Assembly: GCA_018402525.1 (NCBI GenBank) | Contig: JAGYIR010000011.1 | Span: forward strand, 310,001 to 374,000 | DNA from: Crocinitomicaceae bacterium | GTDB lineage: Bacteria; Bacteroidota; Bacteroidia; Flavobacteriales_D; Crocinitomicaceae | Length of the DNA: 64,000 nucleotides | Direction of reading: 5' to 3' | In this document: positions 34,958-45,843 of the stretch, piece by piece | How the letters are laid out: the number at the start of each line of letters is the position of its first letter | Numbering within the stretch: position 1 is the stretch's first letter | Translations under genes and position numbers: made by a program | Notes under the pieces: model-generated | Seen by the model: only the letters and a program-made list of their open reading frames with translations | Told to the model about the DNA's origin: nothing | Database searches by the model: none

Positions 34958-36021
34958 CGCTTAAATGTATATCCTATTCCGTACTCCAAATAATCTGCCC
35001 GTGCCCAGTGTGACTTCAGTACTAGATTAATATTAATCCCATTATCAAATACGTAGCGCATTCCAACGCGATGGTACATTGGATCTTCGGGTTTGTACTT
35101 GTCACGCACATAAACACCCATCCCAACAAGTAAATGAAACTTATCCATCGGCAAAATATAACCGGCAAATACGCCTAGTTGAATAATCTCCGCTTGTGTT
35201 TTCCGCACATCACTATGGTAACCTAAAATTGCTTGCTTTGAGAATACATCAAATGAGGCTTCCATACCAACGCGCTGTCTGAAAAATCTTCGGCCTATTA
35301 CGTTTAGATTAAACACCGGATATTTTCTCCCACCTGTCGGATAAATTTCCTTGACGGAAGCAATTCCAATCACACCAAACTGCCACGATTTTTGATAAGG
35401 ATCGTGCACATAGTTACTGTCAATGCCTTCTTTAATGCGGTAACCGTATCCCAGCCCCAAAAAAGGTAAATTCAAACCCAAATTGGGCATTTTTGTCGCA
35501 CCGTTTGAGAAATGCGTCATATCAATTGAAACATTGATGGAGTGATCACCAAGCAAAATTCTATTCTCCAATCCAAGGCAAATATGCGCATTGATAGAAG
35601 AACCAATGGCCATTCCCAATTGATTATTGACCTGATCGAAATATTTGGTCGAATACGCAATTCCACAGCCTGCTTTACCAGACAGCACATAGTGCTTACG
35701 ATTAATCAACGGAAAGCTGGAAAAACCAATTATACCATATGTTTCGCCTAATAATTCACGATTTCCAGTGGTCCCAGCGAACACTGTTGCCCCAAAAAAA
35801 GGATTCTTGTATTCCTGATGCCACAGCTTTGCATTTTTTGATCGAAAATAAACGCTCAACTCACCTGCAAAAGCATGCTCAGCAGCCAAATGTCCCATCA
35901 CACTCCTATGCGCAGCAAGAAAGCCAGCTTTCCCCTTCGCTTCAACCCATACATCACTTTTCAGCTGTGCGTGACAGGTAAACGAAATTAGAACATATAT
36001 GACGAGGTAGATTGATCTCAC
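34954..36021 (-). CDS. PagL-like lipid A 3-O-deacylase / acyloxyacyl hydrolase
   Basis: This 355-aa outer-membrane beta-barrel protein has a signal peptide (ISFTCHAQ, about 1-18). The PagL catalytic His-Ser pair appears as MTHFSNGATK at about 169-178. Strands alternate as in a barrel, and the protein ends in F-K-R. It probably trims lipid A at the outer membrane. It is longer than classical PagL, as is usual in this phylum. It leads the operon with the GIN-domain lipoprotein. Confidence 0.8.
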   Translation of the reverse strand: MRSIYLVIYVLISFTCHAQLKSDVWVEAKGKAGFLAAHRSVMGHLAAEHAFAGELSVYFRSKNAKLWHQEYKNPFFGATVFAGTTGNRELLGETYGIIGFSSFPLINRKHYVLSGKAGCGIAYSTKYFDQVNNQLGMAIGSSINAHICLGLENRILLGDHSINVSIDMTHFSNGATKMPNLGLNLPFLGLGYGYRIKEGIDSNYVHDPYQKSWQFGVIGIASVKEIYPTGGRKYPVFNLNVIGRRFFRQRVGMEASFDVFSKQAILGYHSDVRKTQAEIIQLGVFAGYILPMDKFHLLVGMGVYVRDKYKPEDPMYHRVGMRYVFDNGININLVLKSHWARADYLEYGIGYTFKR

Positions 36022-36081
36022 AACGCAAAATTAATAATTCGTCAGCAAAGTAAGAATAATATTAATTTTGAAATAAAAAAG

Positions 36082-36855
36082 ATGGACAAACGACTAGAGG
36101 CCTTTGAGCGATTGCTCACAATCATGGATGATTTACGTGAAAAATGTCCTTGGGATAAAAAGCAAACCCTTGAATCGCTTCGGCATTTGACCATTGAAGA
36201 AACCTACGAACTGGCTGATGCTATAATTCAAAACGACCTCAGCGAACTGGAGGGAGAGATTGGTGATCTTTTGCTGCACATGGTGTTCTATTGTAAGATC
36301 GGCGCTGAGAAAAATGCCTTTGACATCACTTCTGTTTTAACACGGATTTGTGACAAACTTGTTCATCGTCATCCACACATCTATAGTGACGTTACCGCTG
36401 ATACAGAAGAAGAAGTAAAGTCCAATTGGGAAAAACTAAAACTGAAAGAGGGAAAAACCTCTGTGCTTGAAGGAGTTCCGAGTTCCCTTCCTGCTATGGT
36501 TAAAGCGGCTCGGATTCAAGAAAAAGTGAAAGGTGTTGGATTTGAATGGGACAATCGTGCTGATGTCTGGTTGAAAGTAAAAGAAGAACTTGCCGAATTC
36601 GAAGAAGAAGTGGAGTCAAACCAATCGCCTGAGCGCATCGAGGAGGAATTTGGAGATTTACTTTTCTCGCTGATCAACTATGCCCGATTCATCGATATTA
36701 ATCCAGAAAACGCATTGGCAAAAACAAACGTTAAATTCATACGCCGTTTCCAAAAAATGGAAGAACTAATGAAGAGCGATGCCCAGCCAATCGGAGAGAG
36801 CTCACTTGAAATTATGGATAAATACTGGGATAAAGCAAAATTGACCGAAAAATAA
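36082..36855 (+). CDS. mazG: Nucleoside triphosphate pyrophosphohydrolase
   Basis: This 257-aa protein has two MazG domains: the first with CPWDKKQTLESL and EETYEL-x-EGEIGDLL, the second with VKEELAEFEEEV and EEFGDLLFSLINY. The two E-x-x-E and D-x-x-D sets bind magnesium. It hydrolyses non-canonical and canonical NTPs to monophosphates. The length is typical of full MazG, not the solitary toxin-linked types. Confidence 0.94.
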   Translation: MDKRLEAFERLLTIMDDLREKCPWDKKQTLESLRHLTIEETYELADAIIQNDLSELEGEIGDLLLHMVFYCKIGAEKNAFDITSVLTRICDKLVHRHPHIYSDVTADTEEEVKSNWEKLKLKEGKTSVLEGVPSSLPAMVKAARIQEKVKGVGFEWDNRADVWLKVKEELAEFEEEVESNQSPERIEEEFGDLLFSLINYARFIDINPENALAKTNVKFIRRFQKMEELMKSDAQPIGESSLEIMDKYWDKAKLTEK

Positions 36856-37015
36856 TCCGAATTCAAAGTGCCAAAATAATTGGTTTCATTGTAGAATCGA
36901 TAGTATTCCAAACAATCAATAATCAATACCGTTCATCATTTTTCAAATAATTATACAATTGATATTCGTTCCTTTATCTTATCTTCGGGGCTTGTTAAAA
37001 CTAGATACTCAAAAC

Positions 37016-39364
37016 ATGAAACTTTTTTACAGTACTCTCCTCACTCTTTTACTGACCCAAATAGCTTTTGCTCAAGACTTTACTATTCGTGGTTTCGTCT
37101 ATGATAAAAAGAACGGTGAACCTATGCCCTTCGAGAAGGTGCGACTCTTAGCTATGGACAGCTCGACTGTAACTGGAGATATTACTGATGTCAATGGATT
37201 CTTCTCCTTATCAAAATTAAGTGCTGGGGATTATATCATCAAAGTGGAAAGTGCACTTTACGAAACCATTTCAAAAACAGTTGTTGCTCAAAACCAAGGT
37301 ATTTTGGATGTTGAGTTCCTTTTAGAAAAGAAGGAGAGTGTACAAAATTTAGGTGAAGTTCAAGTAAACGCAGAAACTCAAAGAAAAAACACGCAAGTTT
37401 TAATATCAGAGATTCGCTTGGATAAAAAGGGACTCGAACGTATTCCTAGTTTGGGAGGTGAGAACGATATCGTTGCAGCGTTTAGTATTACTCCAGGAGT
37501 TGTTACCACTGGAGATCAAGGTGGACAGTTGTATGTGCGTGGAGGAACTCCTATTCAAAATAAAATTTTATTGGATGGAATGACGATTTACAATCCATTC
37601 CACTCCATTGGTTTCTTTTCAATTTTTGAAACGGAACTTATTCAAAATGCAAGTATTTATACCGGTGGATTTGATGCACGCTACGGAGGAAGAATATCGT
37701 CCATCATGGATATTACCTATCGCGATGGAAACCGTCAAAAATTCGGTGGTAAAGTCTCTGTATCTCCTTTTATGGCCAAGGCAGTGCTGGAAGGACCTTT
37801 TGCACGTCCTAAGGATGGAAAACCAAGTGCAGCAACTTATATACTTTCTGCTAAACACAGTTTGATCGATTATTCAGCACAAGCACTCTACCCAAGTATA
37901 AATAACGGATTGGGAATGCCTTTTAGCTTTACGGATCTTTATGGCAAGGTAACGTTCAAGGGAGATGGAGGATCTAAATTTAGTGCGTTTGGATTTCATA
38001 ATGATGATAAAGTAGACTACGATATTGCTGAAATCAACTGGAAACAAAGTGGTGGTGGTTTAAATTTTCTTTTAGTACCGAGTAGTTCACCTATTTTTGT
38101 CCGTGGCCACGTTAACGGTAGCTCATACAGCACAACGTTTAACGAACCTATTGGTGAAACAGAAGTATTACCGAGAAGTAGTTCTATAGGTGGTTTTGAT
38201 TTAGGTTTTGACTTTACGTACTTCCTGAAAAACAACGGAGAGTTGAATTATGGAATCAATTTGAATGGATTCAACACAAAATTTGAAACGTATAACGAAG
38301 CAAAAAAGAAAATCACAGCAGATAACTTTACGACGGAGGTTGGATTATTCTTAAGTTATAATTTTGTTTCTACGCGTTGGGTTGTTCAACCGAGTATACG
38401 CGGTCAAATGTATGCTTCCTTGGGTACATTCTCACCAGAACCACGTTTGGGTGTTAAGTTTAACGCAAACGAAAAACTGAGATTAAAAGCTTCTGGTGGG
38501 CGCTTCTCTCAAAACTTCACATCGGCATCTTCCGACCGAGATGTTATCAACCTGTTCAATGGTTTTCTTTCTGCGCCAAGTAATGTACAAGAAACATTTG
38601 TCACCGTATTTCAAAATGAGAAGAATCCTAAAAATGGATTACAATATGCATGGCATGCTATCGGGGGATTTGAATATGACCTCACCAAAAAGATTTCATT
38701 TAATGTCGAAGGTTACTACAAATACTTCAGCCAATTAAGTAACATCAATCAAAACAAACTCTACCCAGATGAAGCTGCGTTTTCAACCATAGATGATGTT
38801 CTAAAAAAGGACTTCATTCTTGAAAACGGTGAATCTTATGGTGCTGACATTCTCGTAAAGTATTCTGGAGAGCGTTTGTTCCTTTGGGGGGTTTATTCAT
38901 ATGGACATTCTACACGCTGGGATGGAGATACTACTTATTTCCCTGTGTTCGACAGAAGACATAGTGTGAACTTGGTAGGAACATACCTGTTTGGTAAAAA
39001 TAAAGGGGTGGAATTGAGTATCCGTTGGAATCTTGGGTCTGGACTTCCGTACACACCAACAGCTGGTAATTTCGAAGGACAGAATTTTACTACTGGTGTA
39101 ACCACAGATTACACAACGGACAATTCAAATAATATCACAACAGTACTTGGTGACTTCAACAGCGAACGTTTACCGTACTATCACCGATTAGATATTACAG
39201 TGAAAAAGCGTTTCACTTTCAAGAATGAAACAATCATGGAAATTATTGCTTCAGTGACAAATACGTATAATAGAAAAAACATCTTCTACGTAAACCGTGT
39301 TACAAACGAGCAAATCCTTCAGTTCCCGATTATGCCAAGTTTAGGTGTAAGCTATAAGTTTTAA
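37016..39364 (+). CDS. TonB-dependent outer-membrane receptor
   Basis: This 782-aa receptor starts at the ATG at 37016, which gives a good signal peptide (LLTLLLTQIAFAQ); the upstream extension has none. A carboxypeptidase-like regulatory domain (about 20-110) precedes a plug (LYVRGGTPIQNKILLDGMTI) and a C-terminal barrel ending SLGVSYKF. It takes up a ligand using TonB energy. No SusD-like partner lies beside it, so it is not a classic Sus pair. Confidence 0.9.
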   Translation: MKLFYSTLLTLLLTQIAFAQDFTIRGFVYDKKNGEPMPFEKVRLLAMDSSTVTGDITDVNGFFSLSKLSAGDYIIKVESALYETISKTVVAQNQGILDVEFLLEKKESVQNLGEVQVNAETQRKNTQVLISEIRLDKKGLERIPSLGGENDIVAAFSITPGVVTTGDQGGQLYVRGGTPIQNKILLDGMTIYNPFHSIGFFSIFETELIQNASIYTGGFDARYGGRISSIMDITYRDGNRQKFGGKVSVSPFMAKAVLEGPFARPKDGKPSAATYILSAKHSLIDYSAQALYPSINNGLGMPFSFTDLYGKVTFKGDGGSKFSAFGFHNDDKVDYDIAEINWKQSGGGLNFLLVPSSSPIFVRGHVNGSSYSTTFNEPIGETEVLPRSSSIGGFDLGFDFTYFLKNNGELNYGINLNGFNTKFETYNEAKKKITADNFTTEVGLFLSYNFVSTRWVVQPSIRGQMYASLGTFSPEPRLGVKFNANEKLRLKASGGRFSQNFTSASSDRDVINLFNGFLSAPSNVQETFVTVFQNEKNPKNGLQYAWHAIGGFEYDLTKKISFNVEGYYKYFSQLSNINQNKLYPDEAAFSTIDDVLKKDFILENGESYGADILVKYSGERLFLWGVYSYGHSTRWDGDTTYFPVFDRRHSVNLVGTYLFGKNKGVELSIRWNLGSGLPYTPTAGNFEGQNFTTGVTTDYTTDNSNNITTVLGDFNSERLPYYHRLDITVKKRFTFKNETIMEIIASVTNTYNRKNIFYVNRVTNEQILQFPIMPSLGVSYKF

Positions 39365-39515
39365 GGAGACTTTAAGACGTTAGGATATTAAGACTTTAGA
39401 CCTCGTTTATATAACGAATCTATTTATGCCTAATAGAAATAATTTGTGTTCTCATTCCAATCGACTAAGAACGTCTTAACGACTTAGGGTCTTAAAATCT
39501 TGTAGTCTTAACGTC
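39365..39515 (+). repeat. Degenerate GTCTTAA tandem-type repeats
   Basis: The spacer before prfC has repeated near-copies of GTCTTAACG and GACTTTAGAC-like units on both strands (for example AACGTCTTAACGACTTAGGG and AGTCTTAACGTCTTGCGG). I see no gene in it. Confidence 0.55.
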
Positions 39516-39543
39516 TTGCGGTCTTAATAATTCAGTACATTTG
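39516..39543 (+). promoter_or_regulatory. Promoter of prfC
   Basis: TTG (39516-39518), 17 bases, then TACATTTG (39536-39543) match the Bacteroidota consensus, 20 bases before the ATG. Confidence 0.6.
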
Positions 39544-39563
39544 CGCTCGAAAAACACTTGTAC

Positions 39564-41162
39564 ATGAGCAACGCCATCGAAATAGCGAAAAGAAGAACAT
39601 TTGGAATTATTTCTCACCCTGATGCGGGTAAAACCACGTTGACAGAGAAACTTTTGCTTTTTGGAGGAGCGATTCAATCCGCTGGTGCTGTAAAGAACAA
39701 TAAAATAAAGAAGACGGCCACTTCTGATTTCATGGAGATTGAGAAGCAAAGAGGAATTTCTGTGGCGACTTCCGTTATGGCGTTTAACTATAATGGTAAA
39801 CAAATCAATATTCTTGATACACCTGGACACAAAGACTTCGCTGAAGATACATTTAGGACGCTGACAGCTGTGGATAGTGTTATTCTTGTGATTGATGTCG
39901 CGAGTGGTGTTGAATCCCAAACGGAGCGATTGATGGAAGTCTGTCGCATGCGTAACACACCAGTAATCATTTTTATCAATAAATTGGATAGAGACGGTAA
40001 AGAAGCGTTTGATTTATTAGATGAACTGGAAGACAAGTTGAAAATCAAGGTGCGCCCACTTTCTTGGCCCATTGGTATGGGAGATCGCTTCAAGGGTGTT
40101 TACAACATTTACAAAAAGGAATTGAACCTATTCTCCCCCAATAAAACAGGAATCTCAGATGATGTGCAATCCATATCTGATCTTAACTCTACTGAAATAG
40201 ATGAGATAATAGGCACGGATGAAGCTGCTGAATTGCGCGAAGAACTTGAAATCATTGAAGGAGTTTACACTGAATTTGATAGAGAAACGTATCTATCAGG
40301 TGAAGTCGCACCCGTTTTCTTTGGATCTGCCGTAAACAACTTTGGAGTGCAAGAGCTACTGAATGCCTTTTGTGAGATTTCACCTTCGCCAAGAGGAAGA
40401 GAAACTGATTTAAAAATGGTGGAACCTGACGATAATAAATTCTCTGGATTCGTTTTTAAAATTCACGCCAATCTAGATCCAAAGCACCGCGATAGAATTG
40501 CCTTCTTGCGCATCGTATCGGGGAAATTTGAGAGAAACACTTTCTATAACCATGTACGATTGGGAAAGAAATTGAAATTCCCTAACCCTACTTCCTTCAT
40601 GGCGCAAGATAAAAGCGTCATTGATGAAGCGTACCCTGGAGACGTAGTCGGGTTATACGATTCGGGTAATTTTAAAATTGGTGATACGCTCAATGAGGGC
40701 GAACAATTTATGTTTAAAGGGATACCGAGCTTTTCTCCAGAAATTTTCATGGAATTAGAAAACTTAGATCCAATGAAATCCAAGCAATTGGACAAAGGAA
40801 TTCGCCAGTTAATGGACGAAGGTGTTGCACAGCTGTTTATTCAACAACCGGGTAGTCGAAAAATTATTGGAACGGTTGGTCAATTACAATTTGAGGTGAT
40901 AAGCTACCGACTGGAACACGAGTACGGAGCAAAGTGTCGTTTTGTCCCACGTAACTTTCATAAAGCATGTTGGATTACAACCGACGACATAGCAAAGCTA
41001 GAAGAATTCAAAAGAGCAAAAGCACGCTACTTAGCGACTGACAAGGACGATAATTTGGTATTTCTTGCAGAAACATCTTTTCTCCTACAAACAGCAGAAC
41101 AAGATTACCCTGAGATCACCTTTCACAAAACATCAGCGTTTAAGCTAGAAGTTGCGAAGTAG
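39564..41162 (+). CDS. prfC: Peptide chain release factor 3
   Basis: This 532-aa translational GTPase recycles class I release factors. G1 is HPDAGKTTL, the switch and G2 T are in [14 protein letters not shown]3 is DTPGHKDF and G4 NKLD; the rest matches RF3. I use the ATG at 39564; a TTG two codons earlier is less likely. The stop is followed by a hairpin terminator shared with the convergent OmpA gene. Confidence 0.95.
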   Translation: MSNAIEIAKRRTFGIISHPDAGKTTLTEKLLLFGGAIQSAGAVKNNKIKKTATSDFMEIEKQRGISVATSVMAFNYNGKQINILDTPGHKDFAEDTFRTLTAVDSVILVIDVASGVESQTERLMEVCRMRNTPVIIFINKLDRDGKEAFDLLDELEDKLKIKVRPLSWPIGMGDRFKGVYNIYKKELNLFSPNKTGISDDVQSISDLNSTEIDEIIGTDEAAELREELEIIEGVYTEFDRETYLSGEVAPVFFGSAVNNFGVQELLNAFCEISPSPRGRETDLKMVEPDDNKFSGFVFKIHANLDPKHRDRIAFLRIVSGKFERNTFYNHVRLGKKLKFPNPTSFMAQDKSVIDEAYPGDVVGLYDSGNFKIGDTLNEGEQFMFKGIPSFSPEIFMELENLDPMKSKQLDKGIRQLMDEGVAQLFIQQPGSRKIIGTVGQLQFEVISYRLEHEYGAKCRFVPRNFHKACWITTDDIAKLEEFKRAKARYLATDKDDNLVFLAETSFLLQTAEQDYPEITFHKTSAFKLEVAK

Positions 41163-41203
41163 CATCAACTTTAGACTCAAATCCAGTGCAGTATAAAACA
41201 ATA

Positions 41204-41231
41204 AAAGGACTGTCCCGTCGAACAGCCCTTT
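41204..41231. terminator. Bidirectional terminator
   Basis: AAAGG-A-CTGT pairs with ACAG-C-CCTTT around an 8-base loop between prfC and the convergent OmpA-family gene. Confidence 0.65.
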
Positions 41232-41253
41232 CCTATATCCTTAAACACACTTC

Positions 41254-43317
41254 TTAAAGCGAAAGAACTTTAAACTCGGTTCTTCTATTTAATTGACGTC
41301 CTTCTTTCGTTTCATTTGTTGCAATCGGTTGTGTCTCTCCGTATCCAGCAGATACAAGTCGACTTGCGCTAATTCCTGCCTTCGTTAAAAAGTCAACAAC
41401 AGCCTGCGCTCTTCGTTCTGACAGTCCTTGGTTGTACGCATCAGAACCTTGTGAGTCTGTGTGACCAGACAACTCAATTTTAAGTGAAGGAACATCGTTC
41501 ATCAACTTAATCAATCGGTTCAACTCAGCTGTTGATTCTGGTCGTAAGGTTGCTTTGTCAAGATCAAAGAAAATGTTTTTTAATACGATCTTCGATCCTA
41601 CTTTCAATCCTTTCAATTCAATATCCTTTTCAACCGTTTGGAAAGCCGCTGTGCTCGGAATATCAAAATTTTCTGAATGGAACAAGTATCCCTCCTTCTT
41701 AACAGCAATACCATAGTTCTTACCTGCAGGAAGTGAAACCAAGTATTTTCCAGTCGCACTGTTCGACTTAAATGTCGCAATAACAACGTTCGCTTGATTA
41801 TCAACAATCTCAATTTCTGCCTCAAGTACGTTTTTCGTAAGCGCATCTGTAATCACACCCTTCAAAATAGTTAATTGCGCTTCTTTCACTTCTACGACAG
41901 GCGCAATGACAACTTCACTTACTGGAGCAGCAATGCTTGCCAATAAATTATCTTCATTATTCAAGACCATTTCCTTTTCAGCGCCTAAGAACGTTACCAT
42001 GTACAAATCACGTAATCCACGACTATCCTCTCCCATTGATGTATAATAACCGTGACGTCCACTTGCGGAAATCACGAAGAAAACATCGTCATCTGTGGTG
42101 TTTACAGGGTAGCCTAAGTTTTCTGGTTTGCTCCACGTTTTTGTTTTCTCGTTGTAAACTGATTTAAAAATATCAAATCCACCCATGGACGAATGCCCTT
42201 GCGAACTGAAGTACAAGGTCTTACCATCTGGATGCATAAACACCCCTTCCTCTGAATAAGGTGTATTGATAACTGCTCCCAAATTTTCAGCTGGCCCCCA
42301 TTCTCCCTTTTCTGTCAGATGAGAAACATAAATATCGTGATCACCAAATCCACCTTTCTTGTCAGAAACAAAGTACAACGTATTCCCATCTGGAGAATAG
42401 CATGCAGATGATTCATGATAATCTTTTGTGTTGATGTTTTTTCCCATGGATTCTGGTTTTGTCCAGACATCTCCAATCAAACGAGATTCGTACAAATCTC
42501 CCGCATTCGATTTCCCCAAGTAAATCCCAAACTTCTGTCCATCGTTAGAAATTCCAGTGTTTGCATCGTGGTCATTTGTATTTACTGGAGATCCAATATT
42601 TTTAGCAAGCGACCATGAACCATCGTCTTGTTTGTACGAAATGTAGATGTCTTCAAAATGTTCGTTCAACTGAGGGTCAATTTTCCCACCTGTTGAGTTC
42701 GGGCGACGTGCAGTAAATACTAAAACCGACTCATCTGCAGAGACAACTGCTCCATACTCATTGTATTCTGTATTGATGTTATCTCCTAAGTTATCCACGA
42801 ATACGCGAATTGGATTATCTACCAATTGCTTTCCATTGGAACATTGCTCGATGCGCATCATGACGTCTTGAATGATTGCCGGATCCCCACCACCCATTAC
42901 GGATCGCTGAAATTTTCCGTAGGCTGCAATAGCTTTATCAAATTGCATGTCCAAGTGATATGCTTTTCCTAATAAATACTGTAAACGCGGATCAACCGTT
43001 GGATTTAACTTCTCTGCTTTCTCCAAATGAGGCAGTGCTTTGAACTTAAACATTGAAGCCAAGTAACAGTCACCCAATTTAAAATTTAGCTCCGCATTGT
43101 TGGGGTTAAACGTGTTTGCCGCTTCGTAAGGCGCAATAGCATCTTTGTAAAATCCAGGTCCTTGAAAGTACAAATCGTCTCCTGCCTTTAGATTATCCTT
43201 CGCTGTTTTTAATCCGTCTTTATCGTCTTTAAAGTTTGATTTGTCAAATTCAACGTTTTGCGCAAACAATCCACTCGTAAAAATCAGTGCAATTGCTAGT
43301 GTATATCTTTTCAACAT
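41254..43317 (-). CDS. OmpA-family envelope protein with TPR and PD40 repeats
   Basis: This 687-aa protein has a signal peptide (IFTSGLFAQ), TPR-like helices (about 35-130), a WD40-like PD40 propeller (about 180-430), a carboxypeptidase-regulatory-like beta domain (about 480-565) and a peptidoglycan-binding OmpA domain (about 575-687: FFDLDKATLRPES, SGHTDSQGSDAYN, NRRTEF). The same architecture occurs in T9SS- and gliding-associated proteins such as PorE-type anchors. It probably links the outer membrane or secretion machinery to the cell wall. The TPR gene 23 bases upstream is likely its operon partner. Confidence 0.85.
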   Translation of the reverse strand: MLKRYTLAIALIFTSGLFAQNVEFDKSNFKDDKDGLKTAKDNLKAGDDLYFQGPGFYKDAIAPYEAANTFNPNNAELNFKLGDCYLASMFKFKALPHLEKAEKLNPTVDPRLQYLLGKAYHLDMQFDKAIAAYGKFQRSVMGGGDPAIIQDVMMRIEQCSNGKQLVDNPIRVFVDNLGDNINTEYNEYGAVVSADESVLVFTARRPNSTGGKIDPQLNEHFEDIYISYKQDDGSWSLAKNIGSPVNTNDHDANTGISNDGQKFGIYLGKSNAGDLYESRLIGDVWTKPESMGKNINTKDYHESSACYSPDGNTLYFVSDKKGGFGDHDIYVSHLTEKGEWGPAENLGAVINTPYSEEGVFMHPDGKTLYFSSQGHSSMGGFDIFKSVYNEKTKTWSKPENLGYPVNTTDDDVFFVISASGRHGYYTSMGEDSRGLRDLYMVTFLGAEKEMVLNNEDNLLASIAAPVSEVVIAPVVEVKEAQLTILKGVITDALTKNVLEAEIEIVDNQANVVIATFKSNSATGKYLVSLPAGKNYGIAVKKEGYLFHSENFDIPSTAAFQTVEKDIELKGLKVGSKIVLKNIFFDLDKATLRPESTAELNRLIKLMNDVPSLKIELSGHTDSQGSDAYNQGLSERRAQAVVDFLTKAGISASRLVSAGYGETQPIATNETKEGRQLNRRTEFKVLSL

Positions 43318-43339
43318 AATTTCTAATTTTTAAACTGAT

Positions 43340-44407
43340 TTATTCGCAAATTCCGATAAATGCGTTAGCACCTTCAGCTCCAAGATTTGCCGCCTTTTTC
43401 CAATCTTCACATGCGCCGCGCTCGTCTCTCAACATTTCTTTCGCATTTCCTCTATTCAAGTATGGATAGGCATAATTTGCATCCAACGCAATTGCCTTGT
43501 TGCAATCTTCAATACATCCATTCAAATCATCCAATTTAAACTTCGCAGCTGCCCTGTTGTTTAACGCATAAGCATATTTATCATTCAGCTCAATGGCTTT
43601 GGTGAAATCTTCAATAGCTCCTTTGTAGTCACCGTCATCATATTTGGCACTTCCACGATTGTTGTATGCGATGTAACTCTTATCGTCCACCATGATTGCT
43701 TTCGTATATTCTTGAATCGCTCCTTTAAAATCTCCTTTCTTACGCTTTGCACTTCCAAGATTATTGTATGTAAACGTCATTTGCTTGTCTAATAAAACCG
43801 CTTTTTGGTAATCTTTGATAGCTCCATCCAAATCATTCAGTTGACGTTTTGCGCTAGCTCTATCATTAAATGCATAAGCATAATCAGACTTAATGGCAAT
43901 GGCAGCATCAAAATCTTTAATCGCTCCCTCATAATCTGCACTCTCAAACTTTACTCCTCCGCGGTAGTAGAATGATTGCGCATGTGACTTGTCCGCGTCA
44001 ACAGCGTTCGAATAATCTTCGATAGCCATGTCCTTGTTCCCTAAGAAATAATTAGCTCTGCCTCGTGTAAAGTGACTTTCAGCATTGTTATTCAATACAA
44101 TTGAACTGTCGAAATCAATGATTGCATTGGCATAGTCCTCCATTGCAAAACGGGTCATTCCACGATTGAAAAATGCGAGTTCAAATCCAGGTTTTAACTC
44201 AATAGCCTTGTTAAAATCCTCAATGGCAGCTTGATATTGCTTTTGGGAGAATTTTTGAACTCCACTGTTATAAAGTCGTGCAGCATCTGTAGAATCACTT
44301 CCTAGAATTTTTGCTTGTACAACGGAGTCTGCTTGCGCACTCAAAACGCCTGTAATGAATAGTGTAGCGCAGAATAGGAACACCTTCCTTAATTGGTTGA
44401 TTGGCAT
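43340..44407 (-). CDS. Exported TPR-repeat protein
   Basis: This 355-aa protein has a signal peptide (LFITGVLSAQ) and about eight tetratricopeptide repeats with the A-x-x-x-F/Y-x-x-A-I-x-D-x-x-K-A-I pattern. It is a protein-protein scaffold in the periplasm. It is followed by the OmpA/PD40 protein, which itself has TPR-like helices, so a joint envelope role is likely. Confidence 0.85.
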   Translation of the reverse strand: MPINQLRKVFLFCATLFITGVLSAQADSVVQAKILGSDSTDAARLYNSGVQKFSQKQYQAAIEDFNKAIELKPGFELAFFNRGMTRFAMEDYANAIIDFDSSIVLNNNAESHFTRGRANYFLGNKDMAIEDYSNAVDADKSHAQSFYYRGGVKFESADYEGAIKDFDAAIAIKSDYAYAFNDRASAKRQLNDLDGAIKDYQKAVLLDKQMTFTYNNLGSAKRKKGDFKGAIQEYTKAIMVDDKSYIAYNNRGSAKYDDGDYKGAIEDFTKAIELNDKYAYALNNRAAAKFKLDDLNGCIEDCNKAIALDANYAYPYLNRGNAKEMLRDERGACEDWKKAANLGAEGANAFIGICE

Positions 44408-44524
44408 ACTATTTTGTTTTTAGTTTGCCCTAAGTTAGTAAAAAGTGAGAAATGAAATACGTCGTTGTTGAAAATTCAATCAACTTGAAAGAGATTGTAT
44501 CAAAAGATGACAGCGAAAATCGCC

Positions 44525-45697
44525 TTACTTCGCACCTGGGTTCGCATATAGTTTCACCTCATCGCTGGTAATTACATCTCCACCCAATATAATTAAGCGC
44601 TCAATAATATTGCGCAATTCACGTATATTTCCTGACCAATTGGTTTTTTGAAGCTCATCCAACGCTTTAGCGTCAAAGGATTTGCGTGCAATTCCGTGCT
44701 CCGCACACACCATCGTCATAAAGTGGTTCGCTAGCAATGGGATATCATCCCTGCGATCATTCAGCTTTGGCACGTGAATTAGAATGACTGCCAATCGATG
44801 GTACAAATCCTCTCTGAAATTTCCTGCTTCAATTTCCTTGCGGAGATCTTTGTTCGTTGCAGCCACAATTCGAGCATCAACTTTAATGTCCTTCTCACCA
44901 CCCACGCGTTGAATAACATTTTCTTGCAACGCTCTCAACACTTTTGCCTGCGCACTTGCCGACATATCACCTATTTCGTCTAAAAACAATGTGCCACCAG
45001 AAGCCAATTCAAACTTTCCCTTCTTTTGTTTAACAGCAGATGTAAATGCACCCTTTTCATGTCCAAATAGTTCACTTTCTATCAATTCTGAAGGAATTGC
45101 AGCACAATTTACCTCGATAAATGGCATATTTCTTCGATCGCTGTTATCATGCAATGACTGTGCAACTAACTCCTTTCCAGTTCCATTTTCACCAGTGATT
45201 AACACACGAGCATCTGACGGAGCAACTTTCTCAATCATCTCCTTGATCTTAATAATTCCGTCTGTTTCTCCAATAATGGAAGATCCTTTGAATTTCTTCA
45301 CAGTTTTCTTCAGCACTTCCTTCTCCTCAATCAAAACGGCTTTGTCCTTTGCATTGCGAATGGTGACCAAAATTCGGTTCAAATCCAAGGGCTTTTCGAT
45401 GAAATCAAAAGCTCCCTTTTTAATCGCTTGTACCGCAGTATCTATGTTTCCGTGACCGCTAATCATGATGACTGGCGTATCAATTTTATCGGTTAGAATG
45501 GCGTCAAGAACTTCCATCCCATCCATTTCAGGCATTTTAATGTCGCAAAAAATAATGTCATACGCACCGACTTTCGCCTTGTCGTATCCCTCCTTCCCGT
45601 TTTCAGCTTCGTCTACTTCAAACTCTTCAAATTCAAGAATTTCACGCAAGGCACGTCGAATTGCTCTCTCGTCATCGATCACTAAAATTTTGCTCAT
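44525..45697 (-). CDS. NtrC-family response regulator without DNA-binding domain
   Basis: This 390-aa protein has a receiver domain (residues 1-120; acceptor D52 in FCDIKMPEMDG) and a sigma-54 AAA+ domain: GENGTGKE 169-176, Walker B GTLFLDE at 235-241 and an IRELRNIIERL helix. The sigma-54 contact loop is GAFTSA (216-221), not the usual GAFTGA. The protein ends soon after the AAA+ part with no Fis-type helix-turn-helix. It could act on sigma-54 from solution or through a partner. No histidine kinase is next to it. Confidence 0.85.
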   Translation of the reverse strand: MSKILVIDDERAIRRALREILEFEEFEVDEAENGKEGYDKAKVGAYDIIFCDIKMPEMDGMEVLDAILTDKIDTPVIMISGHGNIDTAVQAIKKGAFDFIEKPLDLNRILVTIRNAKDKAVLIEEKEVLKKTVKKFKGSSIIGETDGIIKIKEMIEKVAPSDARVLITGENGTGKELVAQSLHDNSDRRNMPFIEVNCAAIPSELIESELFGHEKGAFTSAVKQKKGKFELASGGTLFLDEIGDMSASAQAKVLRALQENVIQRVGGEKDIKVDARIVAATNKDLRKEIEAGNFREDLYHRLAVILIHVPKLNDRRDDIPLLANHFMTMVCAEHGIARKSFDAKALDELQKTNWSGNIRELRNIIERLIILGGDVITSDEVKLYANPGAK

Positions 45698-45843
45698 GGT
45701 ATTTGTATTTTGGGTAAAGATAATAAGTCTATCAAAATATGCCCACTTCCAATTAGTTTAAGTCGGTTTTACTAACAACGCATTAAAATTGAACATAAAA
45801 TTCACAAAAAAATCATGCCAAGAATAGTCACCCAGTACAAACA

